From assembly GCA_937858705.1 (NCBI GenBank), contig CALLZM010000006.1, positions 124,001 through 188,000 on the forward strand: a stretch of 64,000 nt of DNA, in the 5' to 3' direction. The stretch's first letter is position 1, and every line of letters starts with the position of its first letter. Both the position numbers and the translations under genes were made by a program. This document shows positions 22,993-31,409 of this stretch, in pieces. The notes under the pieces are model-generated. The model worked only from the letters and a program-made list of their open reading frames with translations, was not told where the DNA came from and ran no database searches. The stretch is from an uncultured Candidatus Saccharibacteria bacterium. Its GTDB lineage: Bacteria > Patescibacteriota > Saccharimonadia > Saccharimonadales > Saccharimonadaceae.

Positions 22993-23058
22993 CTAGGCGA
23001 GAACTTTATTTTCTGCGTAGAGTTTGCGAAGTTTTTTTCGAATAGATACTTTAGTCAT
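22993..23058 (-). CDS. Leaderless basic microprotein (21 residues; frame continues after an amber codon)
   Basis: TATAAT (23066-23071) ends 7 nt before an ATG that opens MTKVSIRKKLRKLYAENKVLA, then TAG (22993-22995), then eight more in-frame codons RLAEEEA to TAA at 22969. The sequence on both sides of the TAG reads like one basic-to-acidic amphipathic helix, so the amber codon may be a recent change from CAG (Gln), or the 21-residue form is the real product. The promoter is as good as those of the large genes nearby. No family recognised. Confidence 0.4.
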   Translation of the reverse strand: MTKVSIRKKLRKLYAENKVLA

Positions 23059-23175
23059 GCGGCCTATTATACCTTAGATACATACAGCGGTAAACGCGCG
23101 GATGCTATGAATCCCTAAGGCAACCAATATATGGCGTTTTATACGAACATATCGCACAAAAATACCCCAAACCTC

Positions 23176-23204
23176 TTGCATTTTTCATAAATCTGTGGTA
23201 TAGT
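23176..23204 (+). promoter_or_regulatory. Promoter of the lipoprotein gene
   Basis: TTGCAT (23176-23181), 17-bp spacer, TATAGT (23199-23204). The leader to the first ATG at 23263 is about 52 nt. Confidence 0.6.
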
Positions 23205-23262
23205 GAAACCATAGCCAGCAATACGCTGGAGCAGTATCAAGTTTATATGAATTCTGGACGGA

Positions 23263-24405
23263 ATGTATGCCAGAGAAAGGATCCCAAGCGTTATGGCAGA
23301 TATATTAAGGCCTAACCCAAGTGATTTTGCAGTACCCAGTGAGACAACTACGGGCATAGTGACCCGCCAGGAGAAGGGGAAGAAACACGGTAGGATAGCG
23401 AGAGCTGGAGCAGCACTTGTCGGAACCCTCATGCTAGCAACCGCCTGTGCACCAAAAGCCGAGACAAAAGCGCCAACTATCGAGCCTACTAATACGGAGC
23501 CAGTGGCTACGGCGACGCAGACGCCTGAGGTAGCACCCAGCCCGTCACCATCTCCTGCAGAAACTGCAAACATTGAGTCTGGTGAGTATATTCCAGAAAC
23601 TGCTTATACCCTGGACGCAATGAATGAGCGCATCGAAAATATGACGAGCGAGGAAATCGATAAGTTGTCACTAGAAGAGCGAGCGGAATTGATATATGCA
23701 ATGTATGTGCAGGCGGCTCAGCAGTGGAATAGTATATCCAATAAGGGAATAAATGCCGTCGCAGATCCCGAATTCCGCAATGGTGATAACACTGGAAATG
23801 CAATCCTTAAGTCATGGAAGGACATGTCTAACGAGCAAAGAGGTGCTGCGCTCACCATGCTTGAGGTGTCAGCAATGTTCGACATGAAAGACCGACCGGA
23901 GAGTCATAAGATTAGCGAAGCTCGCATGAAAAATATGCTACGAATACTCTATACTGCTGACGAAAATACTTCCCTAGAAAAATACCGTAAAGGCATGACG
24001 GCTCTGTTTGAAAAAGGGCTAAAAGATAAGAAAGTCGGCTATGACGATGAAGGACGACACAAGACCCTTAAACTTGGTAGAAAAATTGAAGGCGAAGGAG
24101 AGAATAAGAAATACGATAACTACCTCGCGTCTACGGAAACGATACTATTCGACGAAGACGGTAATGAAACAGGGATCGGACGCACTGGCATGATAATTGT
24201 TTTCGTACCTGTAGAAAGAGGAACTTCATTTGAGGGAATTTCAGAATATGCTCGATTTATGGAGAATCCAGATGTACCAGGAGATACGGGCAAACCAGCT
24301 TTCGACGAGAAGACCGATAAGCCAGTGTATACGCTTGGCGAGAACAAAGGTAAGCAAGTGTTTGTACCAATAATCGTCGAAATGGGCAGACATCTCCTAG
24401 AGTAA
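23263..24405 (+). CDS. Putative lipoprotein of unknown function
   Basis: A 380-residue protein (349-380 depending on start; an internal ATG at 23293 is a good alternative). A basic region (EKGKKHGRIARAG) is followed by a hydrophobic stretch and a lipobox-like LMLATAC, so Cys near residue 62 would be lipidated; the -3 position is Ala rather than Leu. Next comes a Thr/Pro/Ser linker (ATATQTPEVAPSPSPSPAET) that would span the wall, then a mostly helical, charged domain without a known motif. It sits directly upstream of the main T4SS operon, so it could be an accessory surface component, but nothing proves this. Confidence 0.7.
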   Translation: MYARERIPSVMADILRPNPSDFAVPSETTTGIVTRQEKGKKHGRIARAGAALVGTLMLATACAPKAETKAPTIEPTNTEPVATATQTPEVAPSPSPSPAETANIESGEYIPETAYTLDAMNERIENMTSEEIDKLSLEERAELIYAMYVQAAQQWNSISNKGINAVADPEFRNGDNTGNAILKSWKDMSNEQRGAALTMLEVSAMFDMKDRPESHKISEARMKNMLRILYTADENTSLEKYRKGMTALFEKGLKDKKVGYDDEGRHKTLKLGRKIEGEGENKKYDNYLASTETILFDEDGNETGIGRTGMIIVFVPVERGTSFEGISEYARFMENPDVPGDTGKPAFDEKTDKPVYTLGENKGKQVFVPIIVEMGRHLLE

Positions 24406-24446
24406 TAAAGCTACCGCCCCTCGCATAGCTATGCTACAATGTGCTT

Positions 24447-27400
24447 ATGCATATGCGCACGAAGCTATTACTTTTGGCTACAGGGTTAGCTGTTATTGTC
24501 GGTGCGCTACAACCTGTCGCTACTCATGCAGATGCTGTATCAGATGACCAGAAAGCTACAAATTATGAACAGCAGTGGCTCATAAAAGAGATTACCGACT
24601 GTCTGTACGACTCTAAAGCTCCAGATAAGCGACTGGAGTGGGCGACAAAGAAGAACACAAAACCTAGTGAAGTTCGCCCAAATGACTATACATACAACTC
24701 GGGCAATGCCTGCGACCAAAAGATAAATGGTCGCGTAGATATGCTGCTGGGTGGTAAAGACTTGAAGGGCGATGCCGTATCGAGCTTCTTCAGCAAGCTT
24801 AGCTACACATGGGATAGTAAGGACAATCGATACAAACGATCCATGTCGGAGCCGGAAGCACAAACTGCATTCCTCAAGGAGTATAACGGAGGCAAAAAAC
24901 CAAACCTTACGACAAGCGACATGACTAGAGGTAAGGTAGTTGGTCTACTAAATAAGTATTGTTCGAAAACTTCTATATCTCCAGTTTCTGGCATCACCTC
25001 TACTTCGACCGACTATCCAAAGCTCGGAGCAGCCAAAAAAGGGGAGGCTCTGGAGGGGACCTACTATGTTGTCATAAAAGATGTTGGCGATGACGGCACT
25101 CCGACAGAGACGCTCTATTCGATCAAATCTACTTCTAGCAGTCCCTTGCAGTTCGCCTGGTACGATGCGATGAACAGCCTTGGTGTCGGCAAGAACAGTA
25201 CTTCGCAAGGTTCTAGTTATTCAGCCACATACAGCACTATTACTACGGCAAGTTGTGTAGAGCTTGCAAAAAAATATAGTGATGGTAACCAAGCCGCCAT
25301 CACTGCTGCCGAAAAAGCGACGAAAGAGAAGAAGCTCACCGTAGAGATACAAACTGTTCAAGATGCTCTGTGCGGTGCTGGTGCTCACTCTCTTGTTTCC
25401 GTTCCAGGTCTGTCTGGGCCTGCGCTAAAAACACAACAGTGCGCCAGTGCAGTATCGGCAGCTTATAGAGAATGTGTCAAAGAAGAATATAGTATTCACT
25501 CTGGAAAGATGGAGCCGCCAAGTAACCAGACCGTGACAGAATGTCTCAAGAAAAAACATCTCCCAGATGTTGATAGCTCTCTCATTGGAGCAGCCGTTGA
25601 AAAAGCCCGAGAAGCCAGCGCGAAAGTGGAAACCGTCAAGGCGGCTTCGACATCACTGAGTGATGATGGAAGCGGCGAAGGGGACGATGGTAAATCTAGC
25701 TGCAACATAGACGGCGTCGGTTGGATGGTCTGCCCAGTATCATCTTTCTTGGGGTCAATGCTAGATGGTGCTTATGGGCTAATAAGTAAGTTCCTCGAAG
25801 TCAGGGGTGACCCCATGGATACCGCAGACATAAAGAAAGCATGGGGTGTGTTTCGCACTATTGCCAATGTCTTGTTTGTGATAGCAATGCTATATATTAT
25901 CTATTCACAAATGACCGGTCTTGGTGCATCGAACTATGGTATAAAGAAGATCGTACCAAAAATCATCCTTGGTGCAATTGCAGTAAACCTGTCGTTTATA
26001 ATATGTCAGCTATTGGTAGATATATCGAATCTTTTAGGCCACTCAATATATAACATCATGCAGGATATTGTACCGATGAAAGATTCGATGGCAGATGGCC
26101 TCATTGGATTGGTTTTAGGGGGTGGTTTAGTTATAAGTGGCATAGCCCTTACCGGTACAGCCTTGGTAATCGCAGGACTGGGAACAGTTCTTCCTATTGT
26201 CTTTTTCGGCTTAATGGGTGTGTTGCTCACTTTTATCATACTGGTACTTCGACAGGGGGGAATCATCATCCTCAGTGTTATTGCCCCTCTCGCATTTGTT
26301 GCACTACTACTGCCCAACACAGAAAACTGGTTCAAGAAGTGGTGGAAGATGTTTTTTGGGCTACTATTGGTATTTCCAGCTATTGCGCTACTATTTGGTG
26401 GTAGCCGTCTGGCGGCAGGGTTGTTTTTGGGTACAGATGAGTTTATACCTAGTGTATTTGCGCTTGGCATCATGACCATTCCGCTCATAGTTTCACCGAA
26501 GCTCCTACGAAGCTCGCTCGATGCCACAGGAAAACTAGGAGCAGGGCTGAATTCGATGGCTAGTAAGATGAGTGGCAAATCGACCTCAGGCCTCATGAGC
26601 GGAGCCATGAAGGGCGCGAAAGAATCAAGCATAGGCCAGGGGCTTGCAGCAGCCAGGGGCTTTAGGACGCGACAACGCAGCGTAAAGTGGGCACAACGAC
26701 GAGCTAGTGGTACGGGTGGAATGAGTAAACTATACAACACCCTGGGAGGCGGTGGCTACGCCAAACATCGCGCCACTGAAGGTGCAGCCCTAGAGAACAA
26801 AGAAGACGAAGAAAATGTCGCCAACGAGCTCACCAGAATGAAATCCGACATGGGGCCGAGCGGCATACTGGCAGGAGGCGACAACCCCAACTACGGCAAC
26901 CTCACCGCAGCAGATGGTGGAGCAGCCTACCAATTGCAAGAAGCTTTGAAGAATAACGATAAAATTAAAGCTCGAGCCGCCACCAAGCTCCTCCTGTCTC
27001 AGAGAGGGAAAGGAAGAGCACAACTGAAATCAGTTATCGCCGCCCATCAGACAGCGCACGGCGGAGATGCTAGTAAGTTCGCCAACAATGCATACGAGAA
27101 TATGCAAGCTGAACTGGGTGGCCTAAAGGCAAGTGACAATGTGCTTGACCAAATTGGCTACTCAAAGAAAACGGTACAAGAGCTTCAAAACAGTGCAGGT
27201 ACCTACAGCAGCTTGACAGACCAAGAGCTTGCCACGCAGGCAGCACCAGACCTTGCCTATGCAGCCGACAATGGTCTCATTAGCGCCGAACGAGCACAAG
27301 CTATGCTAAGTAATGATAACCTTGAACTTACCCCAGAGAAGAAGGCCTCATTGCAGGGAGTTGTGGATAGGGCTCAGACACAGAGTGGAGGTTCGACACC

Positions 27401-27626
27401 ACAACCTACGACGACGCCGCCTACAACGGCGCAAGATGCCAATCAAGCCAATCCCCTTGAAGGAGGCGGGGCAATACAGCATGGACCAGCAGCACCTCCA
27501 GATGTAACTCAGCAAGCTGGCATTAGTATTCCTGGAGCAGGTGCCGTATCAGACATACATACTCGCAGAGAATACCCAAATGACGGGATGAGAAGAGTAG
27601 TTCAACGCCAAAATAGGGACAACTAA
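24447..27626 (+). CDS. VirB6/TrbL-like polytopic T4SS protein (PrgH position)
   Basis: A 1059-residue protein. Signal peptide about residues 1-25 (LLLLATGLAVIVGALQ), then a large exposed domain to about 430 with at least ten Cys, then a polytopic core with VLFVIAMLYIIYSQMTG, IVPKIILGAIAVNLSFIICQ and LLVDISNLLGHSI, matching the paralogue at 12991. After the last helix (about 700) a Gly/Ala/Gln-rich cytoplasmic region ends with a PTTTPPTT linker. The ATG at 24447 follows TGC-TACAAT (24435-24440) by 6 nt, so the operon is leaderless. First gene of the T4SS operon, followed 5 bp later by PrgI. Expected role: inner-membrane channel for the substrate. Confidence 0.85.
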   Translation: MHMRTKLLLLATGLAVIVGALQPVATHADAVSDDQKATNYEQQWLIKEITDCLYDSKAPDKRLEWATKKNTKPSEVRPNDYTYNSGNACDQKINGRVDMLLGGKDLKGDAVSSFFSKLSYTWDSKDNRYKRSMSEPEAQTAFLKEYNGGKKPNLTTSDMTRGKVVGLLNKYCSKTSISPVSGITSTSTDYPKLGAAKKGEALEGTYYVVIKDVGDDGTPTETLYSIKSTSSSPLQFAWYDAMNSLGVGKNSTSQGSSYSATYSTITTASCVELAKKYSDGNQAAITAAEKATKEKKLTVEIQTVQDALCGAGAHSLVSVPGLSGPALKTQQCASAVSAAYRECVKEEYSIHSGKMEPPSNQTVTECLKKKHLPDVDSSLIGAAVEKAREASAKVETVKAASTSLSDDGSGEGDDGKSSCNIDGVGWMVCPVSSFLGSMLDGAYGLISKFLEVRGDPMDTADIKKAWGVFRTIANVLFVIAMLYIIYSQMTGLGASNYGIKKIVPKIILGAIAVNLSFIICQLLVDISNLLGHSIYNIMQDIVPMKDSMADGLIGLVLGGGLVISGIALTGTALVIAGLGTVLPIVFFGLMGVLLTFIILVLRQGGIIILSVIAPLAFVALLLPNTENWFKKWWKMFFGLLLVFPAIALLFGGSRLAAGLFLGTDEFIPSVFALGIMTIPLIVSPKLLRSSLDATGKLGAGLNSMASKMSGKSTSGLMSGAMKGAKESSIGQGLAAARGFRTRQRSVKWAQRRASGTGGMSKLYNTLGGGGYAKHRATEGAALENKEDEENVANELTRMKSDMGPSGILAGGDNPNYGNLTAADGGAAYQLQEALKNNDKIKARAATKLLLSQRGKGRAQLKSVIAAHQTAHGGDASKFANNAYENMQAELGGLKASDNVLDQIGYSKKTVQELQNSAGTYSSLTDQELATQAAPDLAYAADNGLISAERAQAMLSNDNLELTPEKKASLQGVVDRAQTQSGGSTPQPTTTPPTTAQDANQANPLEGGGAIQHGPAAPPDVTQQAGISIPGAGAVSDIHTRREYPNDGMRRVVQRQNRDN

Positions 27627-27631
27627 CCGCC

Positions 27632-28645
27632 ATGTCCTCCTATAAAGTCGCCCAAGATGTTGAAGCCGACGATAAGCTGCTCGGGCCATTTAGCTTTCGG
27701 CAGTTTATTTACCTGATAGTTGTCGCGCTGTCTGGCATGCTGGCGTGGGGGTTGGGGAGTTTATTACTACCATTGGCCATCATACCACTTCCCGCTATGC
27801 TGTTTTTTGGTGCATTAGCACTGCCACTCCGAAAAGATCAGCCTATGGAGACCTACCTTGCGGCCATGATTTCTTTTTACCTAAAGCCCCGCAGGCGGCT
27901 GTGGGTACCCGATGGCATACAGTCGCTGGTAGAAATAACCGTACCGCAAACAGAGGAGGTGCAACTGACAAAGAACCTCTCGGAATATGAGGCAGCGAGG
28001 CGGCTGTCATACTTGGCCGACCTGTCGGATAGCCAGGGCTGGTCTATTCGCAATGCCGTCGCGCCAGTAGCTGAAGAAACTTCTATGCGCGACGACATCT
28101 ACAATGAAGCTCGGCAAGCAGAAGATTTACTGGACGACCAAGGGACGGTGGCGCGAGCGTTCGATGCCAAAATAACCCAAGCCGACCTAAAACACCGCCA
28201 AGAGCTCATGGCCCGTATGAATAGCCAGCTGATCGATGATACTTCGCCAACCTCTCCTGTCGCTCCGCCAGACCCATACGCCAATCTTGCGCCCGCCGCC
28301 GCTGCCATTCAGCCCCAGGCGCAACCCGTTACTCAACCCCAAATCGCGCCAATACCAGACCCAAAAGTGCAGTTCAACCCATATCCAAATATTCACCAGT
28401 CGGTGGTTCAGCCGCTGAGCCAGCAAGCGCAGGTGGCGCAACAACCCGCCCAACCAGCACCTCCAGCCACGCCGCCGCCAACTGTCATCGAGGAAAGCAC
28501 TAGCGAAAACAAGGTATCTCCTGATATAATAAGTCTTGCAAACAATTCTGATTTATCGGTCGAAACACTCGCTCGAGAAGCCAATCGCCTGTCACAGAAA
28601 AAACAGGAAGAGGCAAGCGACGAAGTGGTGATTTCTCTCCGATAG
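27632..28645 (+). CDS. PrgI-family (VirB3-like) T4SS membrane protein
   Basis: A 337-residue protein. The first 80 residues are the PrgI domain: VAQDVEADDKLLGPFSFRQ, followed by two adjacent membrane helices (FIYLIVVALSGMLAWGLGSL and IIPLPAMLFFGALALPL). PrgI of pCF10-type systems is the counterpart of VirB3, which helps anchor VirB4. The middle is hydrophilic and helical; residues about 205-290 are very rich in Pro, Gln and Ala. The C-terminal tail is much longer than in classical PrgI (about 115 residues). It lies between the VirB6-like and VirB4 genes, as in prgH-prgI-prgJ, and starts 5 bp after the VirB6-like stop. Confidence 0.85.
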   Translation: MSSYKVAQDVEADDKLLGPFSFRQFIYLIVVALSGMLAWGLGSLLLPLAIIPLPAMLFFGALALPLRKDQPMETYLAAMISFYLKPRRRLWVPDGIQSLVEITVPQTEEVQLTKNLSEYEAARRLSYLADLSDSQGWSIRNAVAPVAEETSMRDDIYNEARQAEDLLDDQGTVARAFDAKITQADLKHRQELMARMNSQLIDDTSPTSPVAPPDPYANLAPAAAAIQPQAQPVTQPQIAPIPDPKVQFNPYPNIHQSVVQPLSQQAQVAQQPAQPAPPATPPPTVIEESTSENKVSPDIISLANNSDLSVETLAREANRLSQKKQEEASDEVVISLR

Positions 28646-28667
28646 GTTGTAAGAAGTGAGTGGGGAT

Positions 28668-29564
28668 ATGCAACCAATAGACCAACAACCAGGCCACATG
28701 CGGCAAACTCCAAACCCGGGCAACGCCATGCCGGGTGTTTTGCCGTCTGCGCCTATGCCAGCCGCTCAGCCAGGCCTGCCCATGCAGCAATCCATGCCAG
28801 GTCAACCCACCTCTCCAGTACCAACTGAGGCCAAAAAGCCCGAGCCGCAAAACACCACGCAAAAAAGCCTACTGTTTTCTGAGCTGCGCGACAGCATGAT
28901 CATCATGGCCGATGGCAGTTTTCGAGCTATCATCGCCTGCGAATCGATCAATTTCGACCTCATGAGCAGCCGTGAACGAGAGGGTGTGGAATATAGCTAC
29001 CAAAACTTTCTCAACTCACTGACTTTTGATATACAAATATTCATCCGCTCGCAACGAGTCGACATCGCCCCCTATCTAGACAAGCTAGAAGCCATTCGCC
29101 GCTCGCAAGACAATATGTTGCTCGGCGTGCTCATGGACGATTACATCGGCTTTATCGACCAACTTGCCCAAGAAGCAAACATCATGGACAAGAGCTTTTT
29201 CGTGGTAGTGCCGTATTTCCCAGCAGGCGACGCAGCAAAACTGGTCGAAAAAGGAAAAGGATTTTTCGGTAAATTTATGCCCGCCCAGCAGCAAGCCGTT
29301 ACCAAAATAGACAAGGCTACCTACCAAAAAGCCAAAGATGAAGTAAAAAACCGCGTCGATAGCGTCATCAGCGGCCTATCGCAAGTCGGGGTGCGTTGTG
29401 TGCCGCTCAATACGAAAGAACTGGGCGAGCTGTATTACAATGTCTACAACCCCGATACCGCCGTAAATCAACCGCTGGGCGACTTCCGCAACACCACCGC
29501 AACCTATGTCCGCAAAGGCGACGGGGCAGTGGCACCACAAAACCTACAAAAGGGAGAAATGTAA
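28668..29564 (+). CDS. TraC-like N-terminal half of VirB4, encoded separately
   Basis: A 298-residue soluble protein: a Pro/Met/Gln-rich N-terminus (about 1-60), then a domain starting SLLFSELRDSMIIMADGSF with FRAIIACESINFDLMSSRER, which is the N-terminal fold found before the ATPase in VirB4/TraC proteins. No Walker motif is present. The next gene begins on the last base of this stop (TAATG), so the two are strongly coupled and probably form one complex. The ATG at 28668 follows GTGGGG; a GTG at 28656 is an alternative. Its likely role is docking of the VirB4 ATPase to the membrane channel. Confidence 0.75.
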   Translation: MQPIDQQPGHMRQTPNPGNAMPGVLPSAPMPAAQPGLPMQQSMPGQPTSPVPTEAKKPEPQNTTQKSLLFSELRDSMIIMADGSFRAIIACESINFDLMSSREREGVEYSYQNFLNSLTFDIQIFIRSQRVDIAPYLDKLEAIRRSQDNMLLGVLMDDYIGFIDQLAQEANIMDKSFFVVVPYFPAGDAAKLVEKGKGFFGKFMPAQQQAVTKIDKATYQKAKDEVKNRVDSVISGLSQVGVRCVPLNTKELGELYYNVYNPDTAVNQPLGDFRNTTATYVRKGDGAVAPQNLQKGEM

Positions 29565-31387
29565 TGGCCAAGCGACCAGACCCAATAGATATCGCGGCAC
29601 AGCAACGAGCGAGAGAGCAGGCCGAAGTCGAACAAGCCTTCCTGAAGGGTATGAACACCCTTCGCGACCTCATTGCGCCAAGCAGTCTCGAAATTCACGC
29701 CAGTTATTTTCGCCTGGGCACCAAATATTGCCGCACGCTCTATGTATACGGCTATCCTAGAGAGGTGTTTACTGGCTGGCTGAGCGCCTTCATTAATGTC
29801 GATGAAGTGATAGACATCAGCATGTTCATCTACCCAGTCGACAGCCAAACCGTACTAAACAACCTTCGCAAAAAAGTAACGCAACTCGAAGCCTCCATGG
29901 CCATCAACGCCGAAAAAGGACGAACGCGCGACCCAGGCCTGGAAGCCGCGCTGACCGATGCCGAGGAATTGCGAGATCAGCTGCAAGTAGGAGCCGAGCG
30001 GTTCTTCCGCTATGGGCTTTACCTTACCATGTATGCCGACAGCCTGGATGAACTGAGCTTTATCCAGCGAAAAATCGAAACCATGTTCGGCCAGCTACTC
30101 ATTTTCACCAAAGTCGCCAGTAGCCAGCAAGAGCAGGGCATGAACAGCACCTTCCCGCAAATGACCGACCAGCTGCAAATTCGCCGCAATATGAATACGG
30201 GCGCAATATCGACGAGCTTTCCGTTTACCAGTGCCGATTTGTCCGATGGCAAAGGCATTCTATATGGGGTAAATATGCACAATAATGGCCTGGTCATTTT
30301 CGACCGCTTTAGCCTGGAAAATGCCAATATGGTGGTGTTCGCCAAGTCTGGTGCTGGTAAATCGTTTACCGTGAAGCTTGAGGCCCTACGAAGCATGATG
30401 CTGGGAACCGACATTGTTATCATCGACCCCGAAAATGAGTACCAGAAACTCGCAGATGCTGTAGGCGGCAGTTACATTCGACTCTCGCTCAACAGTGATA
30501 CTCGCATCAATCCATTTGACTTACCGCGAGTTATCGACACCGAAGAAGCCGACGATGCCTTGCGGGCAAACCTTGTGACACTACACGGGCTATTTCGTCT
30601 GATGCTTGGCGGCAGCCAGATGACAGCCGACGGACAGATGATGTCCGGGCTCACCGCTGCCGAGGAAGCCGACCTCGACCAGGCGCTCATCGACACCTAT
30701 GCTCGCGCTGGCATCACCAGCGACCCGCTGACACACAACTCTGCGCCGCCGACTATTTCCGATCTGTACGACACACTGCTGCATATGGGCGGCACTGGGC
30801 CGAGCCTGGCACAGCGGCTTCGTAAGTTTACTTCGGGCACCTTTGCTGGTATTTTCAGCCAGCAAAGCAATATAGACATAAACAACCACATGGTGGTGTT
30901 CAATATTCGCGACCTAGAAGATGAACTGCGGCCAATCGCCATGTACATCGTGCTGAGCCACATCTGGAATATCACTCGTACCGACCAACGAAAACGAATG
31001 CTCATCGTCGACGAAGCCTGGCAACTGATGAAGTATGACGATAGCGCCAACTTCCTGTTTTCACTAGCAAAACGCGCTCGCAAGTACCAGCTAGGCCTAA
31101 CTACTATCACGCAAGATGTTGAAGATTTTATGGGCAGCAAGATGGGCAGGGCAATCGTCGCCAACAGCTCCATGCAGCTACTTTTGAAGCAGTCGACCAG
31201 CGCCGTCGATGTCCTGAGCGATGTATTTAAGCTGACTGAGGAAGAGCGAAAACGCCTGTCGAACTTCCCAGTGGGGCAGGGGCTATTCTTTGCTGGCCAA
31301 AACCATGTGCACATACAAATCATCGCCAGCCAAACAGAGCATCAACTCATCACCACCAACCCCAGCGAGCAATTTCAAAAACAATAG
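29564..31387 (+). CDS. virB4: VirB4-family T4SS ATPase (PrgJ counterpart)
   Basis: A 607-residue P-loop ATPase. Walker A is VFAKSGAGKSFTVKLE (about residues 256-271), followed by IVIIDPENEYQKLADAVGG, the HerA/FtsK-type signature; Walker B is RMLIVDEAWQLM (about 478-489), with an arginine-rich region and ITQDVEDFM after it. VirB4 powers pilus assembly and substrate transfer at the inner membrane. The N-terminal part (MNTLRDLIAPSSLEI ... YCRTLYVYGYP) is also VirB4-like, so the split with the preceding gene is only partial. The start is the ATG overlapping the upstream stop, seven bases after GGGAG. Confidence 0.95.
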   Translation: MAKRPDPIDIAAQQRAREQAEVEQAFLKGMNTLRDLIAPSSLEIHASYFRLGTKYCRTLYVYGYPREVFTGWLSAFINVDEVIDISMFIYPVDSQTVLNNLRKKVTQLEASMAINAEKGRTRDPGLEAALTDAEELRDQLQVGAERFFRYGLYLTMYADSLDELSFIQRKIETMFGQLLIFTKVASSQQEQGMNSTFPQMTDQLQIRRNMNTGAISTSFPFTSADLSDGKGILYGVNMHNNGLVIFDRFSLENANMVVFAKSGAGKSFTVKLEALRSMMLGTDIVIIDPENEYQKLADAVGGSYIRLSLNSDTRINPFDLPRVIDTEEADDALRANLVTLHGLFRLMLGGSQMTADGQMMSGLTAAEEADLDQALIDTYARAGITSDPLTHNSAPPTISDLYDTLLHMGGTGPSLAQRLRKFTSGTFAGIFSQQSNIDINNHMVVFNIRDLEDELRPIAMYIVLSHIWNITRTDQRKRMLIVDEAWQLMKYDDSANFLFSLAKRARKYQLGLTTITQDVEDFMGSKMGRAIVANSSMQLLLKQSTSAVDVLSDVFKLTEEERKRLSNFPVGQGLFFAGQNHVHIQIIASQTEHQLITTNPSEQFQKQ

Positions 31388-31396
31388 CTAAGATGG

Positions 31397-31402
31397 TATA
31401 AT
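31397..31402 (+). promoter_or_regulatory. Internal leaderless promoter before the M23 protein
   Basis: TGG followed by TATAAT (31397-31402), with the ATG at 31410 seven nucleotides further on. It would let the hydrolase part of the T4SS operon be expressed separately from the channel genes. Confidence 0.6.
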
Positions 31403-31409
31403 ATAGCAA

